Below, one piece after another: positions 17,266 to 26,186 of a DNA stretch of 64,000 nt. Source of the DNA: Flavobacterium supellecticarium. Lineage in GTDB: Bacteria; Bacteroidota; Bacteroidia; Flavobacteriales; Flavobacteriaceae. Both the position numbers and the translations under genes were made by a program. The stretch covers positions 214,546 through 278,545 of the forward strand of contig NZ_SSNZ01000003.1 in NCBI RefSeq assembly GCF_004801375.1. The letters run 5' to 3'. The notes under the pieces are model-generated. The model saw only the letters and a list, made by a program, of their open reading frames with translations, did no database searches and had not been told where the DNA came from. Each line of letters begins with the position of its first letter. Position 1 is the first letter of the stretch.

Positions 17266-18234
17266 ATGGCAATAGATTGGTATCCGTTATTATTTTCCCC
17301 CATTTTAAAAGAAAGAATTTGGGGAGGTACCAAATTATCGTCCTTGCTTTATAAAGATATCGTATCGCAAACTACTGGCGAAAGCTGGGAGATTTCTACA
17401 GTTCCCGGTGATATCAGTATCGTTAGAAACGGTCAGCTTGCGGGAAAATCACTGGAAGAGTTGCTGTATATCGATCCGAAGGCTTTGTTAGGAAACAAGG
17501 TGTATCAAAAATTCGGAACTACCTTTCCTTTATTATTTAAGTTTTTGGATGCTAAAGAGGATTTGTCGATTCAGTTGCATCCCAATGATGAACTGGCGCG
17601 TATCCGTCACAATTCCTTCGGAAAAACCGAAATGTGGTATGTCATGCAGGCCGATCCTGATTCTCGGATTATCGTAGGATTTGATAAAGAAGCGTCTCCG
17701 GAAGAATACCTGTACCATCTGGAACATAAAACGCTTACTAAAATACTGAAAGAAATAAAAGTGGCTCCCGGGGATGTTTTTTTTCTCGAAACCGGAACCA
17801 TTCATGCGATAGGTGCAGGAATCGTCATCGCAGAAATACAGCAAACATCTGATATTACTTATCGTGTATATGATTGGGATCGCGTTGATGCCGAAGGAAA
17901 ATCACGGGAATTGCATATTGACCTGGCATTGGATGCGATCGATTATACGGTGTCAAATGCAAAATGTGAGTATGCTAAAATTGTAAATACCTCCAATCCG
18001 ATAGTCGACTGTCCGTATTTTACAACGAGATTTATTCCGTTGGATGGGGAACTTGTTTTTCAAAAAACAACTGATTCCTTTACGGTTCTGGTTTGTACAG
18101 AAGGGACTTTTTCTATTCGGGCGAATGGAACGATGATGACTTTTCAAAAGGGTGATGCCGTGTTAATTCCGGCCATAATGACCGATTTTGAGCTTAACGG
18201 AACTGCTTCATTATTAGAAATATTCATTTCTTAA
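17266..18234 (+). CDS. manA: Mannose-6-phosphate isomerase, class I
   Basis: A 322-residue cupin-type zinc enzyme interconverting fructose 6-phosphate and mannose 6-phosphate, feeding GDP-mannose and surface-sugar synthesis. 'SIQLHPND' (about residues 101-108) and 'KTEMWYVMQADPDSRIIVGF' give the zinc Gln/His/Glu ligands, and 'FFLETGTIHAIGAGIVIAEI' (about 171-190) gives the second metal-site His and active-site pattern. It is the short bacterial form, about 320 residues. Monocistronic by spacing (92 bases from bcp, 56 to the next gene). Confidence 0.9.
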   Translation: MAIDWYPLLFSPILKERIWGGTKLSSLLYKDIVSQTTGESWEISTVPGDISIVRNGQLAGKSLEELLYIDPKALLGNKVYQKFGTTFPLLFKFLDAKEDLSIQLHPNDELARIRHNSFGKTEMWYVMQADPDSRIIVGFDKEASPEEYLYHLEHKTLTKILKEIKVAPGDVFFLETGTIHAIGAGIVIAEIQQTSDITYRVYDWDRVDAEGKSRELHIDLALDAIDYTVSNAKCEYAKIVNTSNPIVDCPYFTTRFIPLDGELVFQKTTDSFTVLVCTEGTFSIRANGTMMTFQKGDAVLIPAIMTDFELNGTASLLEIFIS

Positions 18235-18256
18235 TATGTAATCAAAAGAATAGTTG

Positions 18257-18264
18257 TAATTTTG
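18257..18264 (+). promoter_or_regulatory. -7 element (TAATTTTG) for the 88-residue gene
   Basis: An exact TAnnTTTG match 26 bases before the ATG at 18291. The surrounding 20 bases resemble a sequence at 57833-57854. Confidence 0.5.
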
Positions 18265-18290
18265 CCATCGAAATTTTAAACATTAGAAAA

Positions 18291-18557
18291 ATGGCAAGCG
18301 TTAGAAATTTAAAAAAAGACATCAATTACGTTTTAGGTGATATTATCGAAGCAGTTTACATTTGGGAGATGACGACCACTGGTAAACCAACTGAAACTTC
18401 AGATGCTTTGGTAACGGAAGCGATCGCAACATTCGATAATTTGGTAACAAAAGTGAACCAAAAAAATGTTGAAAATAAAAAAGCGCATTTTAAGCAAATT
18501 AATAAAGAATTAGAAGAGGCTGCAAATCAGTTGGTTGATAAAGTTAACGCGCTGTAG
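18291..18557 (+). CDS. Conserved hypothetical small helical protein
   Basis: An 88-residue cytoplasmic protein with no membrane segment. It is predicted to be almost all helix, with 'NYVLGDIIEAVYIWEM' near the N-terminus and a charged C-terminal helix rich in Lys, Glu and Asn. I believe similar small proteins are common in Flavobacteriia, but I do not know a function. A good -7 element sits 26 bases upstream, and the strong tRNA-Thr promoter starts 34 bases after the stop codon, so it is transcribed on its own or reads into the tRNA genes. Confidence 0.75.
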   Translation: MASVRNLKKDINYVLGDIIEAVYIWEMTTTGKPTETSDALVTEAIATFDNLVTKVNQKNVENKKAHFKQINKELEEAANQLVDKVNAL

Positions 18558-18590
18558 TCTGAAAAATCAATAAAAAGTGCTCAAAAAATA

Positions 18591-18621
18591 TTTGGAAGTT
18601 TCAAAAACAGCCTTATATTTG
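18591..18621 (+). promoter_or_regulatory. Promoter of the tRNA-Thr genes (TTTG-N19-TATATTTG)
   Basis: TTTG at 18591-18594 and TATATTTG at 18614-18621 give a perfect Bacteroidota promoter with 19-base spacing. The expected start is about 10 bases before the mature tRNA 5' end. Confidence 0.85.
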
Positions 18622-18637
18622 CATCCGAATTGAGACC

Positions 18638-18711
18638 GCCGGTGTAGCTCAGCTGGCTAGAGCAGCTGATTTGTAATCAGCAGGTCGTGGGTTCGAGTCC
18701 CTCCATCGGCT
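18638..18711 (+). tRNA. tRNA-Thr (anticodon UGU), copy 1
   Basis: A 74-base gene with a 7-bp acceptor stem (GCCGGTG with CATCGGC, one G-T pair), D arm 'GCTCAGCTGGCTAGAGC', anticodon arm CTGAT-TTTGTAA-ATCAG giving anticodon TGT, and T arm with the 'GGTTCGAGTCC' loop. CCA is not encoded. It is preceded by a perfect promoter. An identical second copy follows 86 bases later. Confidence 0.96.
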
Positions 18712-18797
18712 CAATTTTTTTGCCACTTTTTGTGGTTGTACTGAAAAATAAAATACAGGATTTTTTTAATTTTCTGTATTTAAAACTGATTTGAGAC

Positions 18798-18871
18798 GCC
18801 GGTGTAGCTCAGCTGGCTAGAGCAGCTGATTTGTAATCAGCAGGTCGTGGGTTCGAGTCCCTCCATCGGCT
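18798..18871 (+). tRNA. tRNA-Thr (anticodon UGU), copy 2
   Basis: Identical over all 74 bases to the copy at 18638-18711. No clear promoter of its own is seen in the 86-base spacer, so both copies are probably processed from one transcript. The spacer is unrelated to the flank of copy 1 apart from a short 'TTGAGAC' just before each gene. A run of hairpins follows. Confidence 0.96.
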
Positions 18872-18888
18872 CAATCATCTACTTTAAG

Positions 18889-18912
18889 CCACTTGAAGAG
18901 AGTGGTTTTTTT
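18889..18912 (+). terminator. Terminator of the tRNA-Thr transcript
   Basis: A CCACT/AGTGG stem with a 7-base loop followed by seven T. It begins 18 bases after the second tRNA. Confidence 0.7.
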
Positions 18913-18928
18913 ATTTATAAAGGTTTAA

Positions 18929-18954
18929 GGGATTACCGTAAGGTAATCCCTTTT
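18929..18954 (+). terminator. Second hairpin terminator after the tRNA-Thr pair
   Basis: A perfect 9-bp stem GGGATTACC/GGTAATCCC with a 4-base loop, followed by TTTTG and more T. It looks like a back-up terminator. Confidence 0.7.
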
Positions 18955-18960
18955 GTTTTT

Positions 18961-18989
18961 TATAGCTGTTTCAAAACGAAACAGCTATA
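18961..18989. repeat. Perfect 12-bp inverted repeat
   Basis: TATAGCTGTTTC and its exact inverse are separated by AAAAC. No T-run follows on either side, so it is not a standard terminator. It is the third hairpin in 100 bases. Confidence 0.6.
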
Positions 18990-19523
18990 AAATTGATGAT
19001 AATCCGGGCTGAATTCTGTCTTTCAATCAAGTCCCGATTTTTTGCTTGTTCTAAGTAAAAGGTACTTCAGAAATTGTTTATTAATGGTCTGTCATTGTCC
19101 TTAGATTGCTTTTTTTTTCTTTTTTTCTTTTGCTAGATTTGACTTTATCATGTATTTAAAAAAGTAAAGTCGCGATAAAATTTTAAGAGGATACGTCTTA
19201 AAGTTCTTCATTTTTTATAAAATTTTTCCTCCCTTTTAAACGGTTTACAATTCCCAAAAAGTAAAATAACAGATGATGATAAAGACAGCTATCGTTTGAT
19301 TAGCCTCTTTTGTCTTAATCCTGTTTGAATATATAAATACAGTTTATGCTGCTACTGGCTGATGCAATTCTTTTGGATTTCTTTTGAATTATTTCATTTG
19401 CGAAATGTACAGACAAAAATAAGTACTGAGAGTATTGTTGAACGGTATCCAGCTGAATTGTAGCCAAAAATATTAATCCCATTCTTTGATAGCAACATAG
19501 TAATAATATTTAAAATAAGAAAA

Positions 19524-20801
19524 ATGAAAAAACAACAACTTTTAGGAGTGACTTTTATTTTGTTATTAGTTTCCAATGTTAATGCGCAAGATACCGCTGC
19601 ATCAGGTAATTCTTACGATAGTTTTGTGAACAGTGCAGGTTGGTCATGGACCATAGATGATAAGAATAATATCCCGTACAATAGAGAAAAAGGTTTTAGG
19701 TGGTGGCATAATGGGGGAAATAATTTTTCAGATTTATTGATGCGATTGAGAGAGGTTAATGACAACAACAGGTATACCAAAATGCTTGAGTTGCCAACCT
19801 CGCATCAAAATGCGATGCTTTCCCTCTCGGCAAATGATCATGGTTCAGCCTTGTCAGATGAATCTGTTTTTCCATTTATTTTTTTAAGAGCAGGAGAAGC
19901 ACGAACGGCTATATTTTATGGAAAAGACAATTTTTTGAATTTTACAATTAATCCTAAGTCGCCAATATGTACTGCCACTTTTTCCTATTCAAGTGGTTTT
20001 CGTTTTATGGATTCAGAAGGAGCCGATATCTGCGGGAACCCAAATTCATACGGAAAAGAATTGATGCGAATTTCAAGAGATGGAGATGTAGGAATAAACA
20101 CCACAAAACCTGCGTGTAAATTGCATGTTAGAGGTGTTTTTATGGTAGAAGACCCAGGTGTAATGGATGGAGAAAGGAATAGTCTCGTATTTAATGCGGT
20201 CCCGCAAAGAGCTACTATACTTAGTACAGGTGATGATGAAGGGATGTTTATAGAATCACAAACAGGTAATAAAATAACTATTGGAGATTATAATGATGAT
20301 GTTATGTTAAAATCAAGCAGGATTATCTGTGATAACGGTACAATGACCGATGATGTATTCATGTCGGTTAACACGATGAACCATGTTAAGAATGCAGCGT
20401 TAACAGTTGCTGGAACTACTTATATTGGTCCCAAAGCAGATTTAGCAGCTGAAGGGAAATTATCAAAATTCAATGAGAACTATTTATCCAAGTATTGCCT
20501 TTGGGTCGAAAAAGGTGTTGTTTCAGAAGACTTTGCATTCGCCGGTGTGGATAGATGGCAGGATTGTGTTTTTAATTCTGACTATGATTTGCTGCCTTTA
20601 GAAGAAGTTAAGTCTTTTATCGATCAGAATAAACATTTACCTGATGTGCCTTCCGAAAAGAGTATAAAAGAAAATGGGTATACGGCTCATCAAATGAATA
20701 TGATTTTTATGCAGAAAATAGAAGAACTAACACTATATACTATTAGTTTACACGAAAAAATAAAAGAAATGGAACAAGAAAGAGCCAATTATAAACAATA
20801 A
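19524..20801 (+). CDS. Secreted tail-fibre-like protein with C-terminal trimerisation/chaperone-like region
   Basis: A 425-residue protein with a signal peptide (cleavage near 'NVNAQD'). The body has many short beta-type stretches including 'GDVGINTTKPACKLHVRGVF' (about residues 189-208), a pattern used in phage tail-fibre and adhesin-like repeats. The C-terminus has 'YDLLPLEEVKSFIDQNKHLP' then 'DVPSEKSIKENGYTAHQMN' and a coiled coil, which is the common Bacteroidota version of an intramolecular-chaperone-like end. It is four bases from the metalloprotease gene and shares its AT-rich codon use, unlike the CCG/CGG-rich neighbours. A role in surface attachment or as the protease partner is inference only. 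Confidence 0.7.
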   Translation: MKKQQLLGVTFILLLVSNVNAQDTAASGNSYDSFVNSAGWSWTIDDKNNIPYNREKGFRWWHNGGNNFSDLLMRLREVNDNNRYTKMLELPTSHQNAMLSLSANDHGSALSDESVFPFIFLRAGEARTAIFYGKDNFLNFTINPKSPICTATFSYSSGFRFMDSEGADICGNPNSYGKELMRISRDGDVGINTTKPACKLHVRGVFMVEDPGVMDGERNSLVFNAVPQRATILSTGDDEGMFIESQTGNKITIGDYNDDVMLKSSRIICDNGTMTDDVFMSVNTMNHVKNAALTVAGTTYIGPKADLAAEGKLSKFNENYLSKYCLWVEKGVVSEDFAFAGVDRWQDCVFNSDYDLLPLEEVKSFIDQNKHLPDVPSEKSIKENGYTAHQMNMIFMQKIEELTLYTISLHEKIKEMEQERANYKQ

Positions 20802-20805
20802 TTAT

Positions 20806-23289
20806 ATGAAAAAATATTTATTTTCTATAGTACTACTTCTAAAAATAACGTTGCTTTTCTCGCAAGGAGGAACTCGGACGGCATGGCTTAGAAGTGGACC
20901 TCCTAATTATAAGACCAATAAAAATTTAAATTATCCTTATTCAAACAATGAATTTTCATTATTTGAGTCTCCGGTTCCGTTGCCACTTGATAGTAAATCC
21001 TATATTGATTTAATTGATTTTTATGGGGAAGGAAGAATAGTAGATATAAGTTTAGTTTCGGGCTTTAAAGAAGCTTATAATATCAATCATCAGTATCAAT
21101 TGGTAAGTAACGGGCCTGATCAAGGACATAGAATCCCGAATAGAATCCCGGTTCCTGATTACAATGGGGATTTACAGCTTGCTAGATACATTACCAATGA
21201 TAAGGTGAGCAATATTACTTTAATGGGAGCGCCTATCCAGCAAAATACAGTGCAGGAAATGATCCGAATGATCCGAAAAGATGGGGGTGGAAAAATTATT
21301 ATCTATGGTTTTTCCGATATTGATTCGGGGATTATTATGCTGGAAAAAGAATTGAAAAAAATAGATTTTGAATATGCTGAGCATGCTTTTTTGGAGTCTC
21401 CTTTTGATGAAATCAAAGGCTTTACACATTCTCCAAGAGTTTATAAAAGTAAAAGAATTAGTGTTGTTGGTGAGAAAATTTTCTGGTCGTTAAATCCAAA
21501 ACTTGACTACGGTGTTACTCAGGAACAAATGGAATTACTTGATTTTACGAGTCTATTAAGTTTGGACGCAGACTTGTCCGGAGGTATTAAAGGAGCAATA
21601 AATAAACCAGGAGGGCGAATTTCTATTGAAGTTTATCCGTATGACAAAGATGGTGACGATGGAATTCAAAAACTGATTGCAACGGAGTCTTCAGCAAGAA
21701 ATAAGTTAATATATGGTGTTTATAGCGATGTTACGAGTCTTGATGAGTATGTGGATAAAACAATTAAAGTACCCTACGGATTTATTCTTGATAAAGCTGA
21801 TAATACTTTTAAAGTATTGGGAGAAACCGATTCCAATGATATAAAGTTACTGGCAGCAAATTCCCGAAGTGGATGGGAAACGGGTGCGTGTAGTTATTTT
21901 TTTTTAAGAGGCTTGATGTGGTTCGGATGGATAACCGGAAGACTTTATAATGCGGGTAACCCAAATTTTCCCAGCCTTCCGTGTAAGAAGGTTTTAACAC
22001 AGTTAAGATCAGGAAAACAACCTGTAGTAATAAAGGTTACCATTAAAGATGCTACTTTACATGATTTAAAAATACCAGGAGTAACCGGTAATAATATCGT
22101 TAATTTTATCGAGGATAAGGGGATCAAGGAATATAAAGTCATAAAAAGATTAAAAATTACGATTCTTGAGTCTCCTAGAGAATTCAGAGAGCGCGCTTTT
22201 TATAAGGCAAGAATTAAGGGTTATATAAGTGAGATGAACAAGTATTACACCGCAAAAACGGGAAATGTGAAGAATCCTGCGATTAGTGCGAAAATTGGTA
22301 ATTCGAGAATTCTATTTAAAAATGTTGATTTAATTATAAAAAAAGGAACTACTAGCAAATATAATTATAATGTAGCAGAACAAGAGAGACTTTTTGAATC
22401 TGAGGCAGACATAAGTTATAATGATGATGAAACAATGCAGGTAGTTTATGTACATTCTCTGGCAAAATATTATCCCCGAGCGCCAAGTGAAAGAGTAATC
22501 CGGGGAATGTCGAAGAATGGAGGCGTAACAATTTTGAATTCAGATTACACTATTTTTTCGTATAGCAGAATGTTTAATGATGACCTCAATGTATACGGAA
22601 GTCCCGGAAGTACCTTGGCACATGAATTTGGACACTATTTTTATCTGGATCATCCGTTCCTAGGCGGATGTAACAATATCGCAGGAGGTGACCAGGTTTA
22701 TGATACCCCTCCGGCTGAAGGAGCTCTTTGGTATTTAAATGATCCCGGTGGTCCAAATGAAAGAGGTATCGATAATCCTTGTGAAAATCCTCCAGTGTGT
22801 AACGGGCAAAGAAGGCAAATCGAAAACATTATGGATTATGGACCTTGTAGATGGTTTTTTACCGAAGGACAGGTAGCACGAATGAAACGTAGAATAGAGA
22901 CAAAAGAGAGTTTATATGAAAGTATCTGGGTTCATGACATAAGTGTGGATCCAAATGAAGTTAACATTACGGTATATGATCAAAGAGATAAGGATCTTCG
23001 CAAAAAAAGAGAAGCAATTAACGATGAATTTTCTATCAGGATGTTATATCCAAATACTCAAAATGCCTACTATAATTTAGAAGTAGTTTCTGATCAACCC
23101 GAAAAAGCTACGATTCGAATATTCGATATTCATTCAAACCTTTTGTACAAAGCCTACTATTCAATAGATGAAGGCTTGAATCATTTTCCGATTAAACCTC
23201 GGTTTTTTAAAAAAAGAGGACTTTATTTAGTAACCTATATCAGTGATGACGGTAGATATGAAAAAATAAAATTCCTGGGATCTCAATAA
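20806..23289 (+). CDS. M43-like secreted zinc metalloprotease with T9SS-type C-terminal domain
   Basis: An 827-residue protein with a signal peptide (cleavage near 'LLFSQGG'). A long N-terminal part of about 560 residues has no recognised domain. The zinc motif 'HEFGHYFYLDH' at about residues 606-616 gives HExxHx5H, and 'NIMDYGPCRWFFTEGQVARM' near 675 is the Met-turn and following helix as in pappalysin-type M43 enzymes. The residue that is normally Gly in HExxHxxGxxH is Tyr. The last 80 residues, starting near 'MLYPNTQNAYYNLEV', look like a type A sorting domain for type IX secretion. The gene is co-directional with the secreted protein upstream and is AT-rich. Active-site integrity is likely but untested. 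Confidence 0.78.
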   Translation: MKKYLFSIVLLLKITLLFSQGGTRTAWLRSGPPNYKTNKNLNYPYSNNEFSLFESPVPLPLDSKSYIDLIDFYGEGRIVDISLVSGFKEAYNINHQYQLVSNGPDQGHRIPNRIPVPDYNGDLQLARYITNDKVSNITLMGAPIQQNTVQEMIRMIRKDGGGKIIIYGFSDIDSGIIMLEKELKKIDFEYAEHAFLESPFDEIKGFTHSPRVYKSKRISVVGEKIFWSLNPKLDYGVTQEQMELLDFTSLLSLDADLSGGIKGAINKPGGRISIEVYPYDKDGDDGIQKLIATESSARNKLIYGVYSDVTSLDEYVDKTIKVPYGFILDKADNTFKVLGETDSNDIKLLAANSRSGWETGACSYFFLRGLMWFGWITGRLYNAGNPNFPSLPCKKVLTQLRSGKQPVVIKVTIKDATLHDLKIPGVTGNNIVNFIEDKGIKEYKVIKRLKITILESPREFRERAFYKARIKGYISEMNKYYTAKTGNVKNPAISAKIGNSRILFKNVDLIIKKGTTSKYNYNVAEQERLFESEADISYNDDETMQVVYVHSLAKYYPRAPSERVIRGMSKNGGVTILNSDYTIFSYSRMFNDDLNVYGSPGSTLAHEFGHYFYLDHPFLGGCNNIAGGDQVYDTPPAEGALWYLNDPGGPNERGIDNPCENPPVCNGQRRQIENIMDYGPCRWFFTEGQVARMKRRIETKESLYESIWVHDISVDPNEVNITVYDQRDKDLRKKREAINDEFSIRMLYPNTQNAYYNLEVVSDQPEKATIRIFDIHSNLLYKAYYSIDEGLNHFPIKPRFFKKRGLYLVTYISDDGRYEKIKFLGSQ

Positions 23290-23368
23290 GAAGTAAATAG
23301 CTTATATAAAAAATCCTTAAAAAAAACGATCCGACCGTTTTGTAATTGAGGTCTAAAGTGTTATACAT

Positions 23369-23400
23369 AAAAAGCGGCTTATTTAACAAGCCGCTTTTTT
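23369..23400. terminator. Bidirectional terminator (AAGCGGCTT hairpin)
   Basis: A 12-bp stem AAAAAGCGGCTT/AAGCCGCTTTTT with a 7-base loop and T-runs on both sides. It lies between the convergent metalloprotease and DUF4369 genes. Confidence 0.85.
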
Positions 23401-23405
23401 CGTTT

Positions 23406-24140
23406 TTATTTCGCTGGTGCCGAAACTTCCTGTTGTTTGCGTTTTGCAATAAATTCCTGGAGTAATTTTCCGTAATAAGAATGTGATACTTCCGGAGTTA
23501 ACGATTTCTGAATTGTATCCAGATATTTGATATTAGCGTCGTAAATATCGGTTAACGCAATATAAGGAGCTACGTCGTATTTCGCATTGTTTACAGCAAA
23601 ATTAACCGCACTCAGATAACGTCGGATTATCAATTTTTCATTGCGATCTTTAAGACTGTCCAGCATTTTGGCGTCTCGCATCTTCTCAGCAAATAGCATC
23701 ATACTCAAGGCCTGATTTTCTTCGTCTGTATAACGCGATTTTATTTTTTTGTAATCTTCATACAGCTCGTTGTTTTTTGAGCCCGTAACCTTAGTTTTTG
23801 CGTAAAATTCTTTTAAGGTTGTTGTGATCGTCATATTTCCGGGTTCTGCAAAAAACATCAGTCTGTTGTCAAGCGACTTTGAAGTACCACGATCTAAAAA
23901 CAGGTAGTACATTTCCGGATGATCAATTTTTAAAGTGCTTTCGAAATTAGAATTCCCTTTAATCGTAAAACTGTCGATCGTAACAAAAGAAGTGTCAACT
24001 ATTTTCTTTAGATATAGTTTCCCTTGTTTGAGTCCGTCTACCGTTCCTGTAAGATGAAGGCTGTTGCCCGTTTCGGTTTCTTTTTTACAGGCTGTGGCGA
24101 GTAAAGCGACAGTACATAAGGTTATCAGTGTTTTTTTCAT
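23406..24140 (-). CDS. DUF4369-domain lipoprotein
   Basis: A 244-residue lipoprotein starting at the ATG at 24138-24140; an upstream in-frame ATG would add nine residues before the signal peptide. The lipobox 'LLATAC' puts Cys at about residue 18. The N-terminal DUF4369 pattern 'LHLTGTVDGLKQGKLYLKK' (about residues 25-45) is the domain usually fused in front of a TlpA-like thioredoxin in Bacteroidota. Here no CxxC thioredoxin domain follows; the second half is a helical, charged region. The protein is probably anchored in the periplasm. Its function is unknown. Confidence 0.78.
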   Translation of the reverse strand: MKKTLITLCTVALLATACKKETETGNSLHLTGTVDGLKQGKLYLKKIVDTSFVTIDSFTIKGNSNFESTLKIDHPEMYYLFLDRGTSKSLDNRLMFFAEPGNMTITTTLKEFYAKTKVTGSKNNELYEDYKKIKSRYTDEENQALSMMLFAEKMRDAKMLDSLKDRNEKLIIRRYLSAVNFAVNNAKYDVAPYIALTDIYDANIKYLDTIQKSLTPEVSHSYYGKLLQEFIAKRKQQEVSAPAK

Positions 24141-24233
24141 TGTAAAAGCGATTTTTAAAGAGTGCAAAGTAAAGAAAAAAATGATGAGTTACTAGGGATG
24201 TGATACAAATAGTGTTTTTCACTTCGGAGTATA

Positions 24234-24270
24234 AAAAAACCTGTTGCTTAGAACAGGTTTTTTTTTGATT
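24234..24270 (-). terminator. Terminator of the M61 gene
   Basis: AAAAACCTGTT and AACAGGTTTTT form an 11-bp stem with a 6-base loop, with an A/T run on each side. It lies 30 bases past the M61 stop codon on the minus strand. Confidence 0.8.
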
Positions 24271-24296
24271 CAGACCGGATATGGCTCTGTTTTGGA

Positions 24297-26141
24297 TTAT
24301 CCTTTTAACCAGGCTTCTTTTAGCTTGGTTTTCGAAGTATCGGTAAAGTGTAATCCTTCTACATCTTCCATGCTTAAGGTTACTTTTCCTTTTAAGGTTT
24401 GCTCTTTGTCTTTGCGTTTGATCTGCATGGTGATCGGGTCGTTTTCTTTCCAATCCATGCTCGACATGATCATTTCGTAAATGTTGTCAAGGTTATACGC
24501 CGTTCCGTTAATAGAAAGGATGGTGTCACCATTTTTCAATCCAATTTTTTTCATAAAAGCATTGAGTTCGATCTCCGGAAGTACAACAATCTCTTTGGTC
24601 GACGGATTTACCGTTATATATGGCATTTCGCCTTTTAAGAACGGATTGGATGGCTTTTTAACGGCTCCTTCTTTTACACCAACTTTAGCAAAATAAACAT
24701 CGTATGGAATTGGTGTGTCACCAGCTACATATTTAGTCAGGAATTCGCCTACTTCAGGGTAGGTTAAGGCTGTGATTTTAGCAAACAATTCGTCGTCGTT
24801 AAACGGTCGGCTATTTCCGTATTCTTTGGATAAAGCTTGCATCAGACTCAAAATACCACGCTGACCGTTACTGCTTTCACGCATCTGAATGTCAATACAC
24901 ATGGCGATCAAAGCTCCTTTTTGGTATACGTTATAATACGAATCTTTATATTGTTTATCCAAAATGTTTTTACTCATTTTTGTAAATGGCATTTTGTCGT
25001 CGAAACGTTTTGAAGTTGCTATTTTTTCAGACATTCTGCCGTAAAAATCATCTTCGGAAATTAAGCCCTGGTTTACCTGGAACAGGTTAGCAAAATATTC
25101 CGTTACACCTTCATACATCCATAAGTGCTCGGACATTTTAGGCGTATTGTAATCGAAATACTGAATTTCGTTTGAGTGGATACTCAATGGCGTTACAATA
25201 TGGAAAAACTCATGGGAAACCACGTCTTTTAATTGTTCTACCAACTGCGCTTTTGGCATCATTTCCGGCATAACCACGGTTGTGGAAGTCGTGTGCTCCA
25301 AAGCTCCGAATCCTTTAGCGTCCGGTTTTTTCATATCCGAAAGATATAATAGCACACTGTATTTTTTAGTGGTGTTAAACGGACCTAAGAATTTTTTCTG
25401 AGCACGCATCATCGTTTCCATTTCCGGAGTGATGTCTTTTGCGGTATATGTTCCGTTTGGCGAGTATACGCTGATCAGGATTTCCATTCCGTCTACCGTA
25501 AAAGTGGTGTAATCGGGTTTGGAATACATAATCGGATTGTCTACCAGTTCGGCATAACGGGAAGTAGTAAAAGTGTCCGATTCGTTACTCGGATCGGTAT
25601 CGGTTAACGAAGTAGCACCCCATAAAGTTGCCGGATGGGATACGGTTACCGTATATGGAATTTCACCTTTCCCCTGGAAATAACCCACAAATCCGTGCGT
25701 ATTCAGCATAAAGTTTTCGTTTGCGGCAATATTGGTTCCGGCCGGCGAAAAAATATCGTGTGTACTTTCCACATCATAGGTGTCGTTTACCCAATAGGTT
25801 ACTTTGCTTAAGGTTTTGGCATTGGAAATCTGCCAGGAATTCGCATCGGATTTATTTACCGGAAGGAGATTTCCTTTGGCATCATACGCTTTAAAGTCAT
25901 CGATAAATTTACCGTAATCGTCTTCAGAATAGGTTCCCGGAATAATTTTCGGGATATGGAAGGTTGCAGTTTCAGTAGTAAACGATGGGGCCATAATGGT
26001 AACCATTACTTTATCATCTTTTACATTTTTCAGATCGATAGCAACTTTTACATCGTTTACGGCAACTGCCTGTGGTTGTTGTGCTGTTTTACAGCTCATT
26101 ACCATCGCAGCTATTGCCAATGTATAGATAAGTCTTTTCAT
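24297..26141 (-). CDS. M61-family (glycyl aminopeptidase-like) metallopeptidase with PDZ domain
   Basis: A 614-residue protein with a lipoprotein-type signal (Cys in 'VMSCKTAQ'). An N-terminal beta domain precedes the catalytic domain with zinc motif 'VSHEFFHIVTP' near residue 310 and 'MYEGVTEYFANLF' downstream supplying the third ligand Glu. The C-terminal region (about residues 510-600) contains 'MKKIGLKNGDTILSINGTAY', typical of a PDZ domain, as in M61 family proteins. It is probably a periplasmic or outer-membrane peptidase. It is followed downstream on the minus strand by the DUF4369 gene and preceded by an alpha/beta hydrolase gene 46 bases away. Confidence 0.9.
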   Translation of the reverse strand: MKRLIYTLAIAAMVMSCKTAQQPQAVAVNDVKVAIDLKNVKDDKVMVTIMAPSFTTETATFHIPKIIPGTYSEDDYGKFIDDFKAYDAKGNLLPVNKSDANSWQISNAKTLSKVTYWVNDTYDVESTHDIFSPAGTNIAANENFMLNTHGFVGYFQGKGEIPYTVTVSHPATLWGATSLTDTDPSNESDTFTTSRYAELVDNPIMYSKPDYTTFTVDGMEILISVYSPNGTYTAKDITPEMETMMRAQKKFLGPFNTTKKYSVLLYLSDMKKPDAKGFGALEHTTSTTVVMPEMMPKAQLVEQLKDVVSHEFFHIVTPLSIHSNEIQYFDYNTPKMSEHLWMYEGVTEYFANLFQVNQGLISEDDFYGRMSEKIATSKRFDDKMPFTKMSKNILDKQYKDSYYNVYQKGALIAMCIDIQMRESSNGQRGILSLMQALSKEYGNSRPFNDDELFAKITALTYPEVGEFLTKYVAGDTPIPYDVYFAKVGVKEGAVKKPSNPFLKGEMPYITVNPSTKEIVVLPEIELNAFMKKIGLKNGDTILSINGTAYNLDNIYEMIMSSMDWKENDPITMQIKRKDKEQTLKGKVTLSMEDVEGLHFTDTSKTKLKEAWLKG

Positions 26142-26186
26142 TATAATATTTTTAGTTGTATATAGGTATTCGAAATTGTTTTTTTG

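Larger units (their letters stand above)
18872..19523. other. AT-rich intergenic region after the tRNA-Thr pair
   Basis: 652 bases with no convincing gene on either strand. The first 120 bases hold three hairpins (listed separately). The rest is very T-rich in places, with no exact promoter element seen before the gene at 19524. No copy of the tRNA 3' end was seen here. Confidence 0.6.

Noticed and set aside
19394..19576. Minus-strand open frame opposite the start of the secreted fibre-like gene
   Set aside because: It overlaps the signal peptide of a better-supported gene, and no start context or homology is evident.
18638..23400. Integrative element with attachment sites bounded by the tRNA-Thr genes
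   Set aside because: No integrase, no partial tRNA copy at the far end and no mobility gene were seen; kept only as a possibility in the findings.
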